Counted from the first letter of the stretch, positions 10,766 through 22,162 are shown. The stretch is DNA of 64,000 nucleotides from Bos javanicus (GCF_032452875.1 NC_083881.1:59589689-59653688), one strand, 5' to 3'. Notes: a model not told the origin generated them from the sequence alone. Program-made: numbers and translations.

Positions 10766-10802
10766 GTATTCACATGTAGCTGTTGATTGAACTCTGCTAC
10801 TG

Positions 10803-12703
10803 CTGGCTGTCTGGGGAGGCCTTACAAATAGCTGTGAAAAGAAGAGAAGCGAAAAGCAAAGGAGAAAAGGAAAGATATAAACATCTGAATGCAGAGTTCC
10901 AAAGAATAGCAAGAAGAGATAAGAAAGCCTTCTTCAGTGATCAGTGCAAAGAAATAGAGGAAAACAACAGAATGGGAAAGACTAGAGATCTCTTCAAGAA
11001 AATTAGAGATATCAAAGGAACATTTCATGCAAAGATGGGCTCGATAAAGGACAGAAATGGTATGGACCTAACAGAAGCAGAAGATATTAAGAAGAGATGG
11101 CAAGAATACACAGAAGAACTATACAAAAAAGATCTTCACGACCCAGATAATCACGATGGTGTGATCACTGACCTAGAGCCAGATATTCTGGAATATGAAG
11201 TCAAGTGAGCCTTAGAAAGCATCACTATGAACAAAGCTAGTGGAGGTAATAGAATTCCAGTTGAGCTATTCCAAATCCTGAAAGTTGATGCTGTGAAAGT
11301 GCTGCACTCAGTATGCCAGCAAATTTGGAAAACTCAGCAGTGGCCACAGGACTGGAAAAGGTCAGTTTTCATTCCAATCCCAAAGAGAGGCAATGCCAAA
11401 GAATGCTCAAACTACCGCACAATTGCACTCATCTCACACGCTAGTAAAGTAATGCTCAAAATTCTCCAAGCCAGGCTTCAGCAATATGTGAACCGTGAAC
11501 TTCCTGATGTTCGAGCTGGTTTTAGAAAAGGCAGAGGAACCAGAGATCAAATCACCAACATCCGCTGGATCATGGAAAAAACAAGAGAGTTCCAGAAAAA
11601 CATCTATTTCTGCTTTATTGACTATGCCAAGGCCTTTGACTACGTGGATCACAGTAAACTGTGGAAAATTCTGAAAGAGATGGGAATACCAGACCACCTG
11701 ATCTGCCTCTTGAGAAATTTGTATGCAGGTCAGGAAGCAACAGTTAGAACTGGACATGGAACAACAGACTGGTTCCAAATAGGAAAAGGAGTTCATCAAG
11801 GCTGTATATTGTCACCCCGTTTATTTAACTTATATGCAGAGTACATTATGAGAAACGCTGGACTGGAAGAAACACAAGCTGGAATCAAGATTGCCGGGAG
11901 AAATATCAATCACCTCAGGTATGCAGATGACACCACCCTTATGGCAGAAAGTGAAGAGGAACTCAAAAGCCTCTTGATAAAGGTAAGTGGAGAGTGAAAA
12001 AGTTGGCTTAAAGCTCAACATTCAGAAAACGAAAATCATGGCATCCAGTCCCATCACTTCATGGGAAATAGACAGAGAAACAGTGGAAACAGTGTCAGAC
12101 TTTATTTTTCTGGGCTCCAAAATCACTACAGATGGTGACTGCAGCCATGAAATTAAAAGACACTTACTCCTTGGAAGGAAAGTTATGACCAACCTAGATA
12201 GCATATTCAAAAGCAGAGACATTACTTTGCCAACAAAGGTTCATCTAGTCAAGGCTATGGTTTTTCCTGTGGTCATGTGTGGATGTGAGAGTTGGACTGT
12301 GAAGAAGGCTGAGCACTGAAGAATTGATGCTTTTGAACTGTGGTGTTGGAGAAGACTCTTGAGAGTCCCTTGGACTGCAAGGAGATCCAACCAGTCCATT
12401 CTGAAGGAGATCAGCCCTGGGATTTCTTTGGAAGGAATGATGCTAAAGCTGAAACTCCAGTACTTTGGCCACCTCATGTGAAGAGTTGACTCATTGGAAA
12501 AGACTCTGATGCTTGGAGGGATTGGGGGCAGGAGGAGAAGGGGACGACAGAGGATGAGATGGCTGGATGGCATCACTGACTCGATGGACGTGAGTCTGAG
12601 TGAACTCCGGGAATTGGTGATGAACAGGGAGGCCTAGCGTGCTGCGATTCATGGGGTCACAAAGAGTCAACACAACTGAGTGACTTATCTGATCTGATCT
12701 GAG
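10803..12703 (+). mobile_element. BovB LINE, longest copy in the window
   Basis: About 1.9 kb covering the segment downstream of the endonuclease, the whole RT domain, the C-terminal region and the 3' end, with a tail of TCTGA pentamers (ATCTGATCTGATCTGA). The 5' end starts at the codon block for WLSGEALQIAVKRREAK, so the N-terminal AP-type endonuclease is missing. No clear target duplication. It lies directly against the inverted L1 segment. Confidence 0.95.
10804..12650 (+). pseudogene. BovB RTE reverse transcriptase, nearly intact RT domain
   Basis: In the family this protein carries an endonuclease and an RT that copy the element RNA at a nicked target. Here the linker and RT are readable in one frame from 10804 to about 11978, interrupted only by TGG to TGA at 11206-11208. 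The RT has FIDYAKAFD (motif A, 11614-11640), GVHQGCILSP (motif B region) and an intact YADD with Tyr at 11920-11922. A net 2-base loss near 11978 shifts the frame. The C-terminal part then reads from 11987 and has CGA to TGA stops at 12317-12319 and 12479-12481. There is no endonuclease, hence no autonomous activity. It is the best-preserved coding relic in the window. Expression is unlikely, as no promoter is visible. Confidence 0.9.
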
Positions 12704-13807
12704 TGGTGTGATTATTTTTTTCTTGTAAGCTAGGTAATTTCTCTCTTTTTTTCCATGACTTTGATGTTCTATAGGTTGATCATTGATGTAGATTTCTTAA
12801 AAGGATAATCCCTTATCAGAGCCATTAGCTCACTGAAGAAATTTTAAAAAGTCGTTAAAGCTCAGAACCATTTTTTAAAAAGACTAATGAGTTAAGAATT
12901 AAGAATTCTCTCAATGATTCTCACAGTGTGATAAATCTAACTAGGTAGTGACTGTGTGAAACATCAGTGTACTATTTGGAGCCATTTTGTTGTCATGAGT
13001 GCACGTGTATTGGTTTCCTTCAAGGTTGGGAAAGCCAGTAAAAGGGCACAGCCATCAGAATAAGATCATTGGATTATCTGAGAGACACAGTTGTCCTTGG
13101 CCACATGGACTGTCTGCCTTGGATACTATACCTCATCTGCCCTGAGAAAAGTGGAGACTCAAGGAAAGAAATTTGTTGTTTTTAAATTATCCACCAACAC
13201 TGTTATGGACTATAAAAATAGAAGGTATTAAAAAAATTCGTATTTGGAAAAATGAAATTAAACTCATCAAGTTCTTTTGAAGAGTGCCTGAAACGTATTA
13301 AAAGTTCTCAGTACATTAAGAACCAATTCAGTGGAATTTCATTGCAAGGATTGCACTCCTTTTGGAATCTTTCATATCTTTACTTATATTTTTCAGTATT
13401 ATGCTTTTCAGTAAGCATTGTACTTAAAATTTAAAAAGAGAAAGAGAATGAGGTAAACATATTAATTTGCTAAGTCAGTCAAGAAAACCATTTCAGTTAC
13501 GGGAAATTCTCTGTTACTCTTATTCAGAACTCGCTGTGCTACTTGCTATAATATTAGCAATCATGTCTCTTTCAATACCAGACACTTTCTGTTTTATGTT
13601 TACCAAAAGATATTTCTTCCTTTTCTATTTTCATGATCAAGGAAACTTAATTAGATATATGTTGTATATTTTTCCATTTTTCCTGCCATTTCACTTAACT
13701 GCTTTTTTGTGTAGTCAGACTCTTTCTTTTTCTGGGTTGCATTTTTTAGTTTTTTTCCCCCTGAGACCTGTCTCCCCATTCTCTCATTCTCACTCAGGTG
13801 TGTCTAA
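12704..13807. other. Unassigned DNA
   Basis: No repeat or gene signature recognised. A 136-codon open frame starting at 13467 runs into the next SINE, is rich in Phe/Ser/Leu and looks like chance. Confidence 0.5.
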
Positions 13808-14074
13808 GGTGATGGCACCCAACTCCAGTACTCTTGCCTGGCAAATCCCATGGGCAGAGGAGCCTGGTAGGCTGTAGTCCATGGGGTCGCAAAGAGTCGG
13901 ACACAACTGAGCGACTTCCCTTTCACTTTTCACTTTCATGCATTGGAGAAGGAAATGGCAACCCACTCCAGTGTTCTTGCCTGGAGAATCCCAGGGATAG
14001 GGGAGCCTGGTGGGCTGCCGTCTATGGGGTTGCACAGAGTCGAACACCACTGAGGCGACTTAGCAGCATAAGCA
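13808..14074 (+). mobile_element. BovA2 SINE dimer
   Basis: GGTGATGGCACCCAACTCCAG begins unit 1. A CTTTTCACTTTCATGCATTGG linker leads into unit 2, which ends GAGGCGACTTAGCAGCATAAGC. Full-length dimer. Flanking duplication not clear. Confidence 0.93.
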
Positions 14075-14399
14075 TTCTTTTACTGGGGCTTCTTTTATTG
14101 AATTATTTATTCCTTCACTCTCTTTATTTATTAAAAACTTAACAATCTTTTTGTCATCGTTTAGTTTTTTCTCTTCTTGATGTGATAAATCAAATTTTTG
14201 CTATATATGCTTATTATTCTCATCATGATGGTTTCCATAATTGATTAAGGCAAGGGTTCCTGGAACTAAGACTGCCAATGTTCTTAACCTGGCCGTAGAC
14301 TTCCATAAAATTATTATAGTTCAGTGAAATATTTGCCCCTCAATTTTATTTTCCTTTTCCTCCAAAAAGAAAAGAGATACAGTTGGTTATATGGTTAAC
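14075..14399. other. Unassigned AT-rich DNA
   Basis: Nothing recognised. Confidence 0.5.
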
Positions 14400-14626
14400 T
14401 GGGCTTCCCAGGTGGCCCTAGTGGTGAAGAACGTGACTGTCAATGCAGAAGATTTAAGAGACACAGGTTCGATCCTTAGACTGGGAAGATTCCCTGGAGG
14501 AGGGCATGGCAACCCAGTGCAGTACTCTTGCCTGGAGAATCCCATGGACAGAGGAGCCCTGCAGGCTACTGTTCATAGAGTCGCAAAGAGTCATGCACGA
14601 CTGAAGTGACTGAGCACGCAAGCACA
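14400..14626 (+). mobile_element. Bov-tA SINE
   Basis: Head GGGCTTCCCAGGTGGCCCTAG and a pol III B-box-like GGTTCGATCC at 14466-14475, then the BovB-like tail CACGACTGAAGTGACTGAGCA. Full length; the tRNA-derived internal promoter is still recognisable. Confidence 0.93.
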
Positions 14627-15149
14627 AACCTGAAAATACTTTCAGGTTTTCAAATCTTGCCTTTCGCACTTAATATAGATGACTAACAGATTTGATCTCC
14701 AAGATCTTGCAGTAGACTTTGAAAATTTGTTTCTGTCTGAAACTGGACAGGCAGAAAATTCAGTGGAAGGACAGTGAATAGTTTTTGTGATCCTTTTTTC
14801 ACAAAGCTCTTTTTCATCAGAAAATTGTATATCAGATTCTTGATCTCAGCTCTTCATCTCACTTAGACACAGATTGTCCCTTTGTATCAGAGAGCATGAA
14901 AACATAAGTGTTTTGGTGTCAAAATACGTATGCGTTATTCTATCTACTTTTCATGCTGGATTTTTAGTTCCCTGGTCCTGGAAACTAAGGATTTTCTTAC
15001 TTCACGTGTGTGTATGTCTTTATTTTTCAACTTGACTATTATGTATGTGTTGTTTGGTATCAGCATGTTTTTTATTTCATGCTTTTTTGAGGAGGGTAGA
15101 GGAGTTAAGGGGGACAGCTGCACCTGTTCACCATTTGGCTAAGAATCAT
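14627..15149. other. Unassigned DNA
   Basis: No repeat or gene signature recognised. Confidence 0.5.
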
Positions 15150-15455
15150 CCTAGGTTAGATTTCTAAAAGTAAAATTTTGGGGTCAAAAATCACACATTT
15201 GAATTCTTGAGCTGCTGTTAAATTTTCTTCTCCCAAGAGACGTGTCATTACCCCCTCCCTCCTGCTGTGCCCGAGAGTACCTATTGCCCTACACTTCTGA
15301 CTGTACCATAGATAACAATTTCAGAAAAAAGTCACCTGTGCTGTGCTATCCAATTTTACTTTTTCTTGCTACTAATGATTTTTGAGAGTCTCCTCACCTT
15401 TATTTGCATTTATGTTTACTCTGTAACTGCCTGTTTATATTTTTTTTCTGAAAGG
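15150..15455 (-). mobile_element. Old L1-like 3' region, minus strand
   Basis: The order AGATTTCTAAAAGTAAAATTTTGGGGTC, CCCTCCTGCTGTGCCCGAGAGT, TTTATTTGCATTTATGTTTACT follows the complement of old L1 3' ends. Highly diverged, so assigned with caution. Confidence 0.5.
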
Positions 15456-15933
15456 CAAACATCTTTTGAACTCTTTTACTTCCTTTACTTCAGTGGATAA
15501 AGAATAAATAATAATTACTGATGATCATACTGTTACCTCTTTCTACAACTAGGGAGAGGTAAGCAGCACGGTTTCCATTTTAGAAGGATGACTTTTTACC
15601 CTAAAAATCGAAGTTAAGTGATTTGACAATTATGTCCAAGGTCACATAAGGTATTACATGCAGAAATCAAACCCAAGAATGTGGTGCTAGTGTTGATGCT
15701 CAGAAAACACAGCCTTGTATGATGAAGCCAGCCTTAAAGCTCATACCAAACTGTTTTAAGAAAACACAATACAACTTTTTTTAAATGAATGGAAATTGTG
15801 AGTTAGGGCTAAATAGTAATGGAATTTCAAGATCCTCCCTCTCCAGTAGAGAATTTTATTGTCTTAGAAAGTGCAAACAATGGACTTCAGACTTTTTTTT
15901 AGCTGCAACAGAACACAGTAAAGAAGTTTGATG
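15456..15933. other. Unassigned DNA
   Basis: Nothing recognised. Confidence 0.45.
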
Positions 15934-16152
15934 ATTTAATGAAAGATTTAGATTGAAAGGGCTTCCCTTGTGGCTCAGCTGGTAAAGAATCTTCCTGCAA
16001 TGCAGGAGACCTGGGTTCATTCCCTGGGTAGGGAAGATTCCCTGGAGAAGGAAAAGGCTACCCTTCCCAGTATTCTGGCCTAGAGAATTCCACGAACTGT
16101 ATAGACTGTTAGATTGAAAGATTCAGTGTTATTTAATGAAAGATTTAGATTG
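15934..16152. repeat. 22-bp direct repeat, 36-bp period before SINE insertion
   Basis: ATTTAATGAAAGATTTAGAT plus TG occurs at 15934-15955 and 16131-16152. Removing the SINE plus one target copy (161 bp, 15960-16120) leaves a 36-bp spacing, so a small tandem duplication predates or accompanied the insertion. Confidence 0.85.
15960..16108 (+). mobile_element. Bov-tA SINE, 3'-shortened
   Basis: GGGCTTCCCTTGTGGCTCAG head and GGAGACCTGGGTTCATTCCC box. Ends early at CACGAACTGTATAGACTG and lacks the usual 3' tail. Target duplication TTAGATTGAAAG at 15948-15959 and 16109-16120. Confidence 0.9.
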
Positions 16153-17977
16153 GTTGGCTACTACAAAAGACTCCTCCCAAATGAAAAGTTTATTGCTTGC
16201 CCATAGATTTCCTGGCAATAGTGATTACCAACCATACTTTATGTATTTTGTGGCTCTGAAGTCTCTGGTTTGACTATAAAGGAACTTTGGCAGAATAAGA
16301 TACCAAGCTATCTAAACAGCCAACAAAAAAAACATGGTTTATACTGGCAGCTAAGAAAACCCTGTTTGCTCACCATCTCCTTGTCCAAAATATAATTCAT
16401 TATTTTTTTCAATAAATTTTTATTGAAGCTAGAGTGGATATATAAAAAGAACATACCAGGTGGCAGGTTACAGTAGTTTAAAAGGACAGATGAAAGGGGG
16501 TCCTTTGGTCCTGGAACAGCATCCGTTGTCATAATTAACAAAATGAGCTTGAGAGCTAAAAATTTAAATAGAATATGTTCATTCTCATAATGACCCCTGC
16601 CCCCATCTTTTGAAGGTACTCTTTGAGTCTGACCACTGCTGGGCAATAGTTAGAGCAACTGTCTCAACCTTTTCAACCAAATAATCTTTTCACTGCAAAG
16701 GATTTACAGTATACCTTTCATGTGTGAAAAGAAAATTCATGCTCAACCTGTAAAAAACTAGCAGATGGTACTGTAATTTGTATATACATACATGCATACA
16801 GGATACATTCTCGGAGAATGAATCAGCTTCATGTTATACCTATTTAAACATTTCATAATATTTAATTTTAATTCATTTATTCATGGTTTTAAACTCTGTA
16901 AGAACATCCATTATTTAAATTATTAGACAGGTAAACTGCATCAACAAAACTGCAGCATTTAATGTTGAAGATAACTGACATGCATGAAGTCATTGTATTA
17001 AAATATTGGTTTTCCAATTGTTTTGCACAGATGGTGCTAGTAATTAATATTATGCTATTTTTTCATCAAGGGATTCCCTGTTGACTAAATTCACATAGTA
17101 TGCAATAAATTGCTGCATTATACTATCTGAATAGGTGTTGTGTGGTTTGTAGATTTATTAATGGTAACATATTGTCTCAGATGACAATTATATAATGCTC
17201 CTAATGGTAAGTGTATTATTCAATTTAATAAATTGGGCATTGTGATCTCTTCAAGAAAAATCTTAACTGTATATTTGATCATAGGTGTGTAACAATTGTG
17301 TTCCTGGCCATCTGGTCTGAAAGTTTCAAGATATCAAGGGATTTAAATGAGGTAAAATGAGGCACCTTATTTACTTTAAAGGCAGTAACAAAGAATTGCA
17401 TAACTTACCACTTTAAAAAGGACTTTCTGAAAAAAATTAAAAAATAAAATGTCTTTCGGAAGGGAGGTATCTTTTCTGAGTGGCTATTAGATGTATTCTT
17501 TCCCATACCTTCAGAAAAAGTTTAAAAACCATTCTCTTTAAAAGCAAGACTATTTAGAAAAAATCTCAATAAGCTTGTTTATCGCATGATGAGGAAGAAC
17601 AGTCCTATTGCTTCCATCTGGATAAGTCTTTCAGCAAGACCCACAGATCGAGGCTTGAAAACATATCTGAATTTTGCTAGCACCTCCTACAGAGGGCATC
17701 AGAAGTGGAAAATGGATGTTAATAAATCTCTCCTTATGCCTCTTTTAGAGGGATCAAAATACAACAAGCTTGTTTCACTTCTGAAGGATTTTTAAATTAT
17801 TCCTTATTTCTAAAGTGTCATGAGAATGCTGTTTAAATTACACTCAACTCGAGACAGTAAACTGCTGGGCAGAGAACTGTCCATTTGGAAATATGATTTT
17901 TAAAGTGAGAAAATACAAAAGTAAATAAAAAGGCTACACTTATTCCTGGACTTTACTTAGCAGCAGAGTACCAAACA
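16153..17977. other. Unassigned AT-rich DNA
   Basis: About 1.8 kb with no recognisable repeat, RNA gene or exon. Short open frames (for example 17586-17795) show no domain and look like chance. Confidence 0.45.
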
Positions 17978-18282
17978 TTGCCAGGAGAAAAATCAATAAC
18001 CTCAGATATGCAGATGACACCACCCTTACAGCAGAAAGCAAAGAAGAACTAAAGAGCCTCTTGATGAAAGTGAAAGAGGAAAGTGAAAAAGTTGGCTTAA
18101 AACTCAACATTCAGAAAACTAAAATCAGGCATCTGGTCCCATCACTTCTTGGCAAATGGTGGGGAAACAATGGAAACAGTGAGATACTTTATTTTTGGGG
18201 GCTCCAAAATCACTGCAGATGGTAACTGCAGCCATGAAATTAAGACACTTGCTCCTTGGAAGAAAAGCTATGACTAACCTAG
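17978..18282 (+). mobile_element. Older BovB, part 1 (split by nested BovB)
   Basis: Starts in the RT active-site block (CCTCAGATATGCAGATGAC) and runs to TATGACTAACCTAG, where the opposite-strand BovB interrupts. It continues at 18748. Small deletions and substitutions are numerous. Confidence 0.93.
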
Positions 18283-18747
18283 TTCAGTTCAGTCGCTCAG
18301 TCATATCCGACTCTTTGCGACCCCATGAATCGCAGCACGCCAGGCCTCCCTGTCCATCACCAACTCCCAGAGTTCACTCAGACTCACATCCATCGAGTTG
18401 GTGATGCCATCCAGACTTCTCATCCTCTGTCGTCCCCTTCTCCTCCTGCCCCCAATCCCTCCCAGCATCAGAGTCTTTTCCAATGAGTCAACTCTTTGCA
18501 TGAGGTGGCCAAAGTACTGGAGTTTCAGCTTTAGCATCACTCCTTCCAAAGAACACCCAGGACTGATCTTTAGAATGGACTGGTTGGATCTCCTTGCAGT
18601 CCAAGGGACTCTCAAGAGTCTTCTCCAACACCACAGTTCAAAAGCATCAATTCTTCGGTACTCAGCTTTCTTCACAGTCCAACTCTCACATCCATACATG
18701 ACTACTGGAAAAACCATAGCCTTGACTAGACAGACCTTTGTTGGCAA
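18283..18747 (-). mobile_element. Younger BovB inserted into older BovB
   Basis: Begins with the TTCAGTTCAGTCGCTCAG tail complement and ends at TTTGTTGGCAA. The flanks TATGACTAACCTAG (18269-18282) and TATAACCAACCTAG (18748-18761) are a 14-bp target duplication with two mismatches. The element's own reading frame on the minus strand is open through the C-terminus. An open frame of 179 codons (minus, 18840 to 18301) crosses the junction, joining antisense sequence of the older copy to sense sequence of the younger one. It is a by-product, not a gene. Confidence 0.93.
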
Positions 18748-19270
18748 TATAACCAACCTAGACAGCATATTAAAAAGCAGAGACATTACTTTGCCAACAA
18801 AAGTCCGTCTAGTCAAGGCTATGGTTTTTCCAGTAGTCATGTATGGATGTGAGAGTTGGACTATAAAGAAAGCTGAGCCCTGAAGAATTGATGCTTTTGA
18901 ACTGTGGTATTAGAGAAGACTCTTGAGAATCCCTTGGCAGCCAGGAGATCCAACCAGTCCATCCTGAAGGAAATCAGTCCTGAATATTCATTGGACTGAA
19001 GGACCGATGATGAAGCTGAAACTCCAATACTTTGGCCACCTGATGTGAAGAATTGACTCATTTGAAAAGACCCTGATGCTGGGAAAGATTGAAGGTGGGA
19101 GGAGAAGGGGATGACAGAGGATGAGATGGTTGGATGGCATTGCTGATTCTATGGACATGAGTTTGAGTAAGCTCTGAGAGTTGGTGATGGACAGGAAAGC
19201 CTGGAGTACTGTAATCCATGGGGTCTCGAAGAGTCGGACATGATTGAGCAACTGAACTGAACTGAACTGA
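18748..19270 (+). mobile_element. Older BovB, part 2, with ACTGA pentamer tail
   Basis: Resumes at the target duplication and runs to the 3' end GAGCAACTGAACTGAACTGA. It is more diverged from the youngest copies than the inserted element, consistent with the nesting order. Confidence 0.93.
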
Positions 19271-20299
19271 GAGTCCCTGAGTGAAACCCTTCCATCTTTC
19301 AATGAGTTGTTTCTCTGGTTCCTCTCTGCCAGCCATCCTGGTTCTTAATACAGTAACATCTTAATTTGCATACTAGAATGCAAAAACAGCCTCCAAATCA
19401 TCTTTTTGGAGGGGAGCTTGAAGGATAATAATCTTTCACTTTAATGAGTGTCGCCTTTCTAGGTTCATTGTTACCCCCTTTTTTTTTAATAAGGGAGCAG
19501 AACATGTAACATGTGAGTATCTCTCTTGTCTGAGAATCAACCCAACCTATCATAGACTGGAAGGGGTCTGGATACAGAAGCATAGGTCTCCGTGCTGGCA
19601 AAGACACAGAGATGGTAACGCAAAATGAGTTGGACAAAGCCGAATAATATTCTTTTCTTTCAAATCAAAGGGTCACCAGTACTTGCTCCCAGGCTCTTGA
19701 GTACTTTGAAGGTTGATATTTAATTCTGTAACTTGTTGGCAAAAAGGTAGCTCAATCATTACCTCAGACAGAAAAGTGATTCTTCTCCTTAGACAGATCC
19801 AGAACCTAGCTGGGCCTGCAACCCTGCAGGGGCTCTCTTTTCTCCTTAAAAGTGTTCTTTTTATACTCACTGTGAAAAGAATCTAAAATTCACTTTCACT
19901 TTAAGATAAGATGCATGTTATACCATATAACATGATTTTCTTAAAAGTTGTATTGTTAGACTTACGATTATAAATATTCATGTCCTTGGCATTGTTTGCT
20001 TTGGCGAAAAAAAAGCAAATGCAGTTGATCCCTTAAACCCCCTGATTTGAGACTCAGCTAACTATGTGTGAAGTTTCAGGTGAGGACATTAAAATTCAAT
20101 TTGTGTATAAACCCTAGAGCACTTTGCGGAGGTATAAGCTATATCAGAATTAACAGCGATACCACATGCAATATGAATGTTTACTTGAACAGTAAAAAAA
20201 TCTTTTAAAAAGATTATTTATCATGAAATAATTAAAACATCTTCTTAACTCTTTTATATTATGTATATGTAGAATACCAGACTTTTCTTTAATACAGTG
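19271..20299. other. Unassigned DNA
   Basis: No repeat, gene or RNA signature recognised. Confidence 0.45.
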
Positions 20300-20480
20300 G
20301 ATGAGGTTCCCACAGCAAGTATACTGGGGTGGTTTGCCATTCCCTCCCCCAGTTGCGTCAATGATGCAATGGACATGAACTTGGGCAAACTTTAGGAGGT
20401 GGTGAGGGGTAGGGAAGCCTCGCATGATGCAGTCCTTGGGGTCTCAAAGAGTCGGACATGATTGGGTGACTGAATAACAA
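20300..20480 (+). mobile_element. Old BovB/ART2-like 3' end with ACAACA tail
   Basis: ATGGACATGAACTTGGGCAAAC, GGTGAGGGGTAGGGAAGCCT and CAAAGAGTCGGACATGATTGG are diverged forms of the BovB 3' end. The AATAACAACAG tail is the older tail type. Confidence 0.8.
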
Positions 20481-21216
20481 CAGAATACCAGACCCCTTAT
20501 AAATGAATACATAGAGTACCACTGCCACTTATGATAAAACCTTGCATTTGTCCATCGATTTGGTAGTACAAAGACAAATGTCCGTGTTTTAGGTAATATA
20601 CTTCATGGAAATAAAGTAGCAATAAATTCTAGAGTCAATGTAAATCTTGAACTATTTTTCTAAATTAATTTCCATTTAGATAAATATTTCCAATAATAGT
20701 TTAGGGTAATTCGGGATATTTGGGAAAAATGGCTAGAGAGATAGATCATTATGAGTAATGTAAAAATATCTATCACTTTTTATGTTAGAATGATATGATA
20801 AAAGAACAAACTAAGAATAGGGCTGACTTGCATGTGAAACCAGACTTGTGAGAAATCAGAACAGGGTTTCTAATAGTCCAATAATGCAGCTCAAAAAATA
20901 TTTCAGGCAAATCTCCATTCTTCATATGTCTACCTTTACAGATTCACCACAGTTCTTCATTCATACTTCCTCATAGCACCCACTGTCCTTGGCTTAATCA
21001 TTTGCATTGATAAGAAAAGTATTTTATTAAGAATTTTATTAATCATGCAGTACACTTAAATACTTAACATTGCAGATGTTTCTTGTTGTCTATTCTGACT
21101 TAGACTATGAAGATAGAAATCATTTAAAAGTTGTTTTTGTTTTCAAAATTTAAAGTGACTTTGGAGACCACCAAACTCCCTCAGTTTCCATAAGGGAAAC
21201 ATAAATAAATTATAGC
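20481..21216. other. Unassigned AT-rich DNA
   Basis: Nothing recognised. Confidence 0.45.
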
Positions 21217-21226
21217 TAGGAAGCGA

Positions 21227-21375
21227 CCTGGGTCAGGAAAATCCCCTGGAGAAGGAAATGGCAACCCACTTCAGTATTCTTGCCTGGAGAATCCCATGGA
21301 TGGAGGAGCCTGGTGGGCGAAAGTCCATGGGGTCACAAAGAGTTGGACACGACTGAACGACTTCACTTCACTTAC
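21227..21375 (+). mobile_element. Bov-tA SINE, 5'-truncated
   Basis: Starts mid-element at CCTGGGTCAGGAAAATCCCC and ends GACACGACTGAACGACTTCA followed by a short CTTCA repeat. It lacks the tRNA-like head. Confidence 0.92.
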
Positions 21376-21507
21376 TTCGGAAGCCTTTGAGGTCCAAATG
21401 CCTACACTACTCTAATTGCTAGACTATATATTCATTAAAGGCCCAGAACATGGCTCATATACCTTAGCCTTATATGTGTTTATAAAGTACATGCAAATTC
21501 AGTGGTG

Positions 21508-21567
21508 AAGAAAGAAGGAAAAAAGAGAAGGAAGGCAGGAGGGAACAGGGGAAGGAAGAAAGAGAAT
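21508..21567. repeat. GA-rich low-complexity tract
   Basis: Purine-only run with GAAGGAAGG and AGAAAGAG motifs. Confidence 0.85.
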
Positions 21568-21816
21568 TGAGATGATGCAGTTCTTAAAAGATAATGCCAA
21601 ACGATACCTGATAAATTATAGAGAGTGAGGTCAGGATGGGGTAAGTTTACCATGTTTCACCTCAGTCCATATTAGATATTTCACCAAGCCTTAATTAGTT
21701 CCTTGGATTACATACACATGTTTAATCATATGTGTATGTACAGATATATTATTTATGAAAGAGTAGATGAAGGGCCTTGAAATATTTGGCAAAAATAGGA
21801 AAGAATAAGGATATAT

Positions 21817-21846
21817 TTTATCCTTATTAATATTAATAAGGATAAA
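21817..21846. repeat. Perfect 30-bp palindrome
   Basis: Arms 21817-21831 (TTTATCCTTATTAAT) and 21832-21846 (ATTAATAAGGATAAA) are exact reverse complements with no spacer. A third AATAAGGATA lies just upstream at 21804-21813. Confidence 0.95.
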
Positions 21847-22162
21847 TCAATATTAATAAAAATAATAGTCTGACAAATCTTTATAAACTATATACAATGA
21901 TATAGCCAATTATAAAAACAATAGGACAAAGCAATGTATTTTGAATTATGTAACATCTTGGATTTAATATACATACTTAAGGAAATGACTTATTTTTATG
22001 CACTGTGTACCTTGTCCAGTTATTCTCCTATTGACTTTCTTAAGTTCTTGTTGTTGTCAACTAAATTATTTTCTTGAATTTTTATTTTGTATGTTGTGGA
22101 AAAAATTAACACCCGAACTTATGGATATTAAAAGCCTATATTCAGATATATTTCATACTTAA

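Noticed and set aside
10783..11997. Long open frames resembling a polymerase gene
   Set aside because: They are BovB LINE reverse transcriptase with an in-frame stop, a frameshift and a missing endonuclease, so a transposon relic rather than a host gene.
13467..13877. 136-codon frame
   Set aside because: Its end lies inside a BovA2 element and the rest is T-rich low complexity.
14400..14475. tRNA gene
   Set aside because: The tRNA-like head belongs to a Bov-tA SINE; it cannot be read as a complete cloverleaf with a functional 3' end.
16395..16470. Possible L1 3' end (TTTTTATTGAAGC...)
   Set aside because: Only about 30 bp resemble L1 and no further blocks follow; too short to call.
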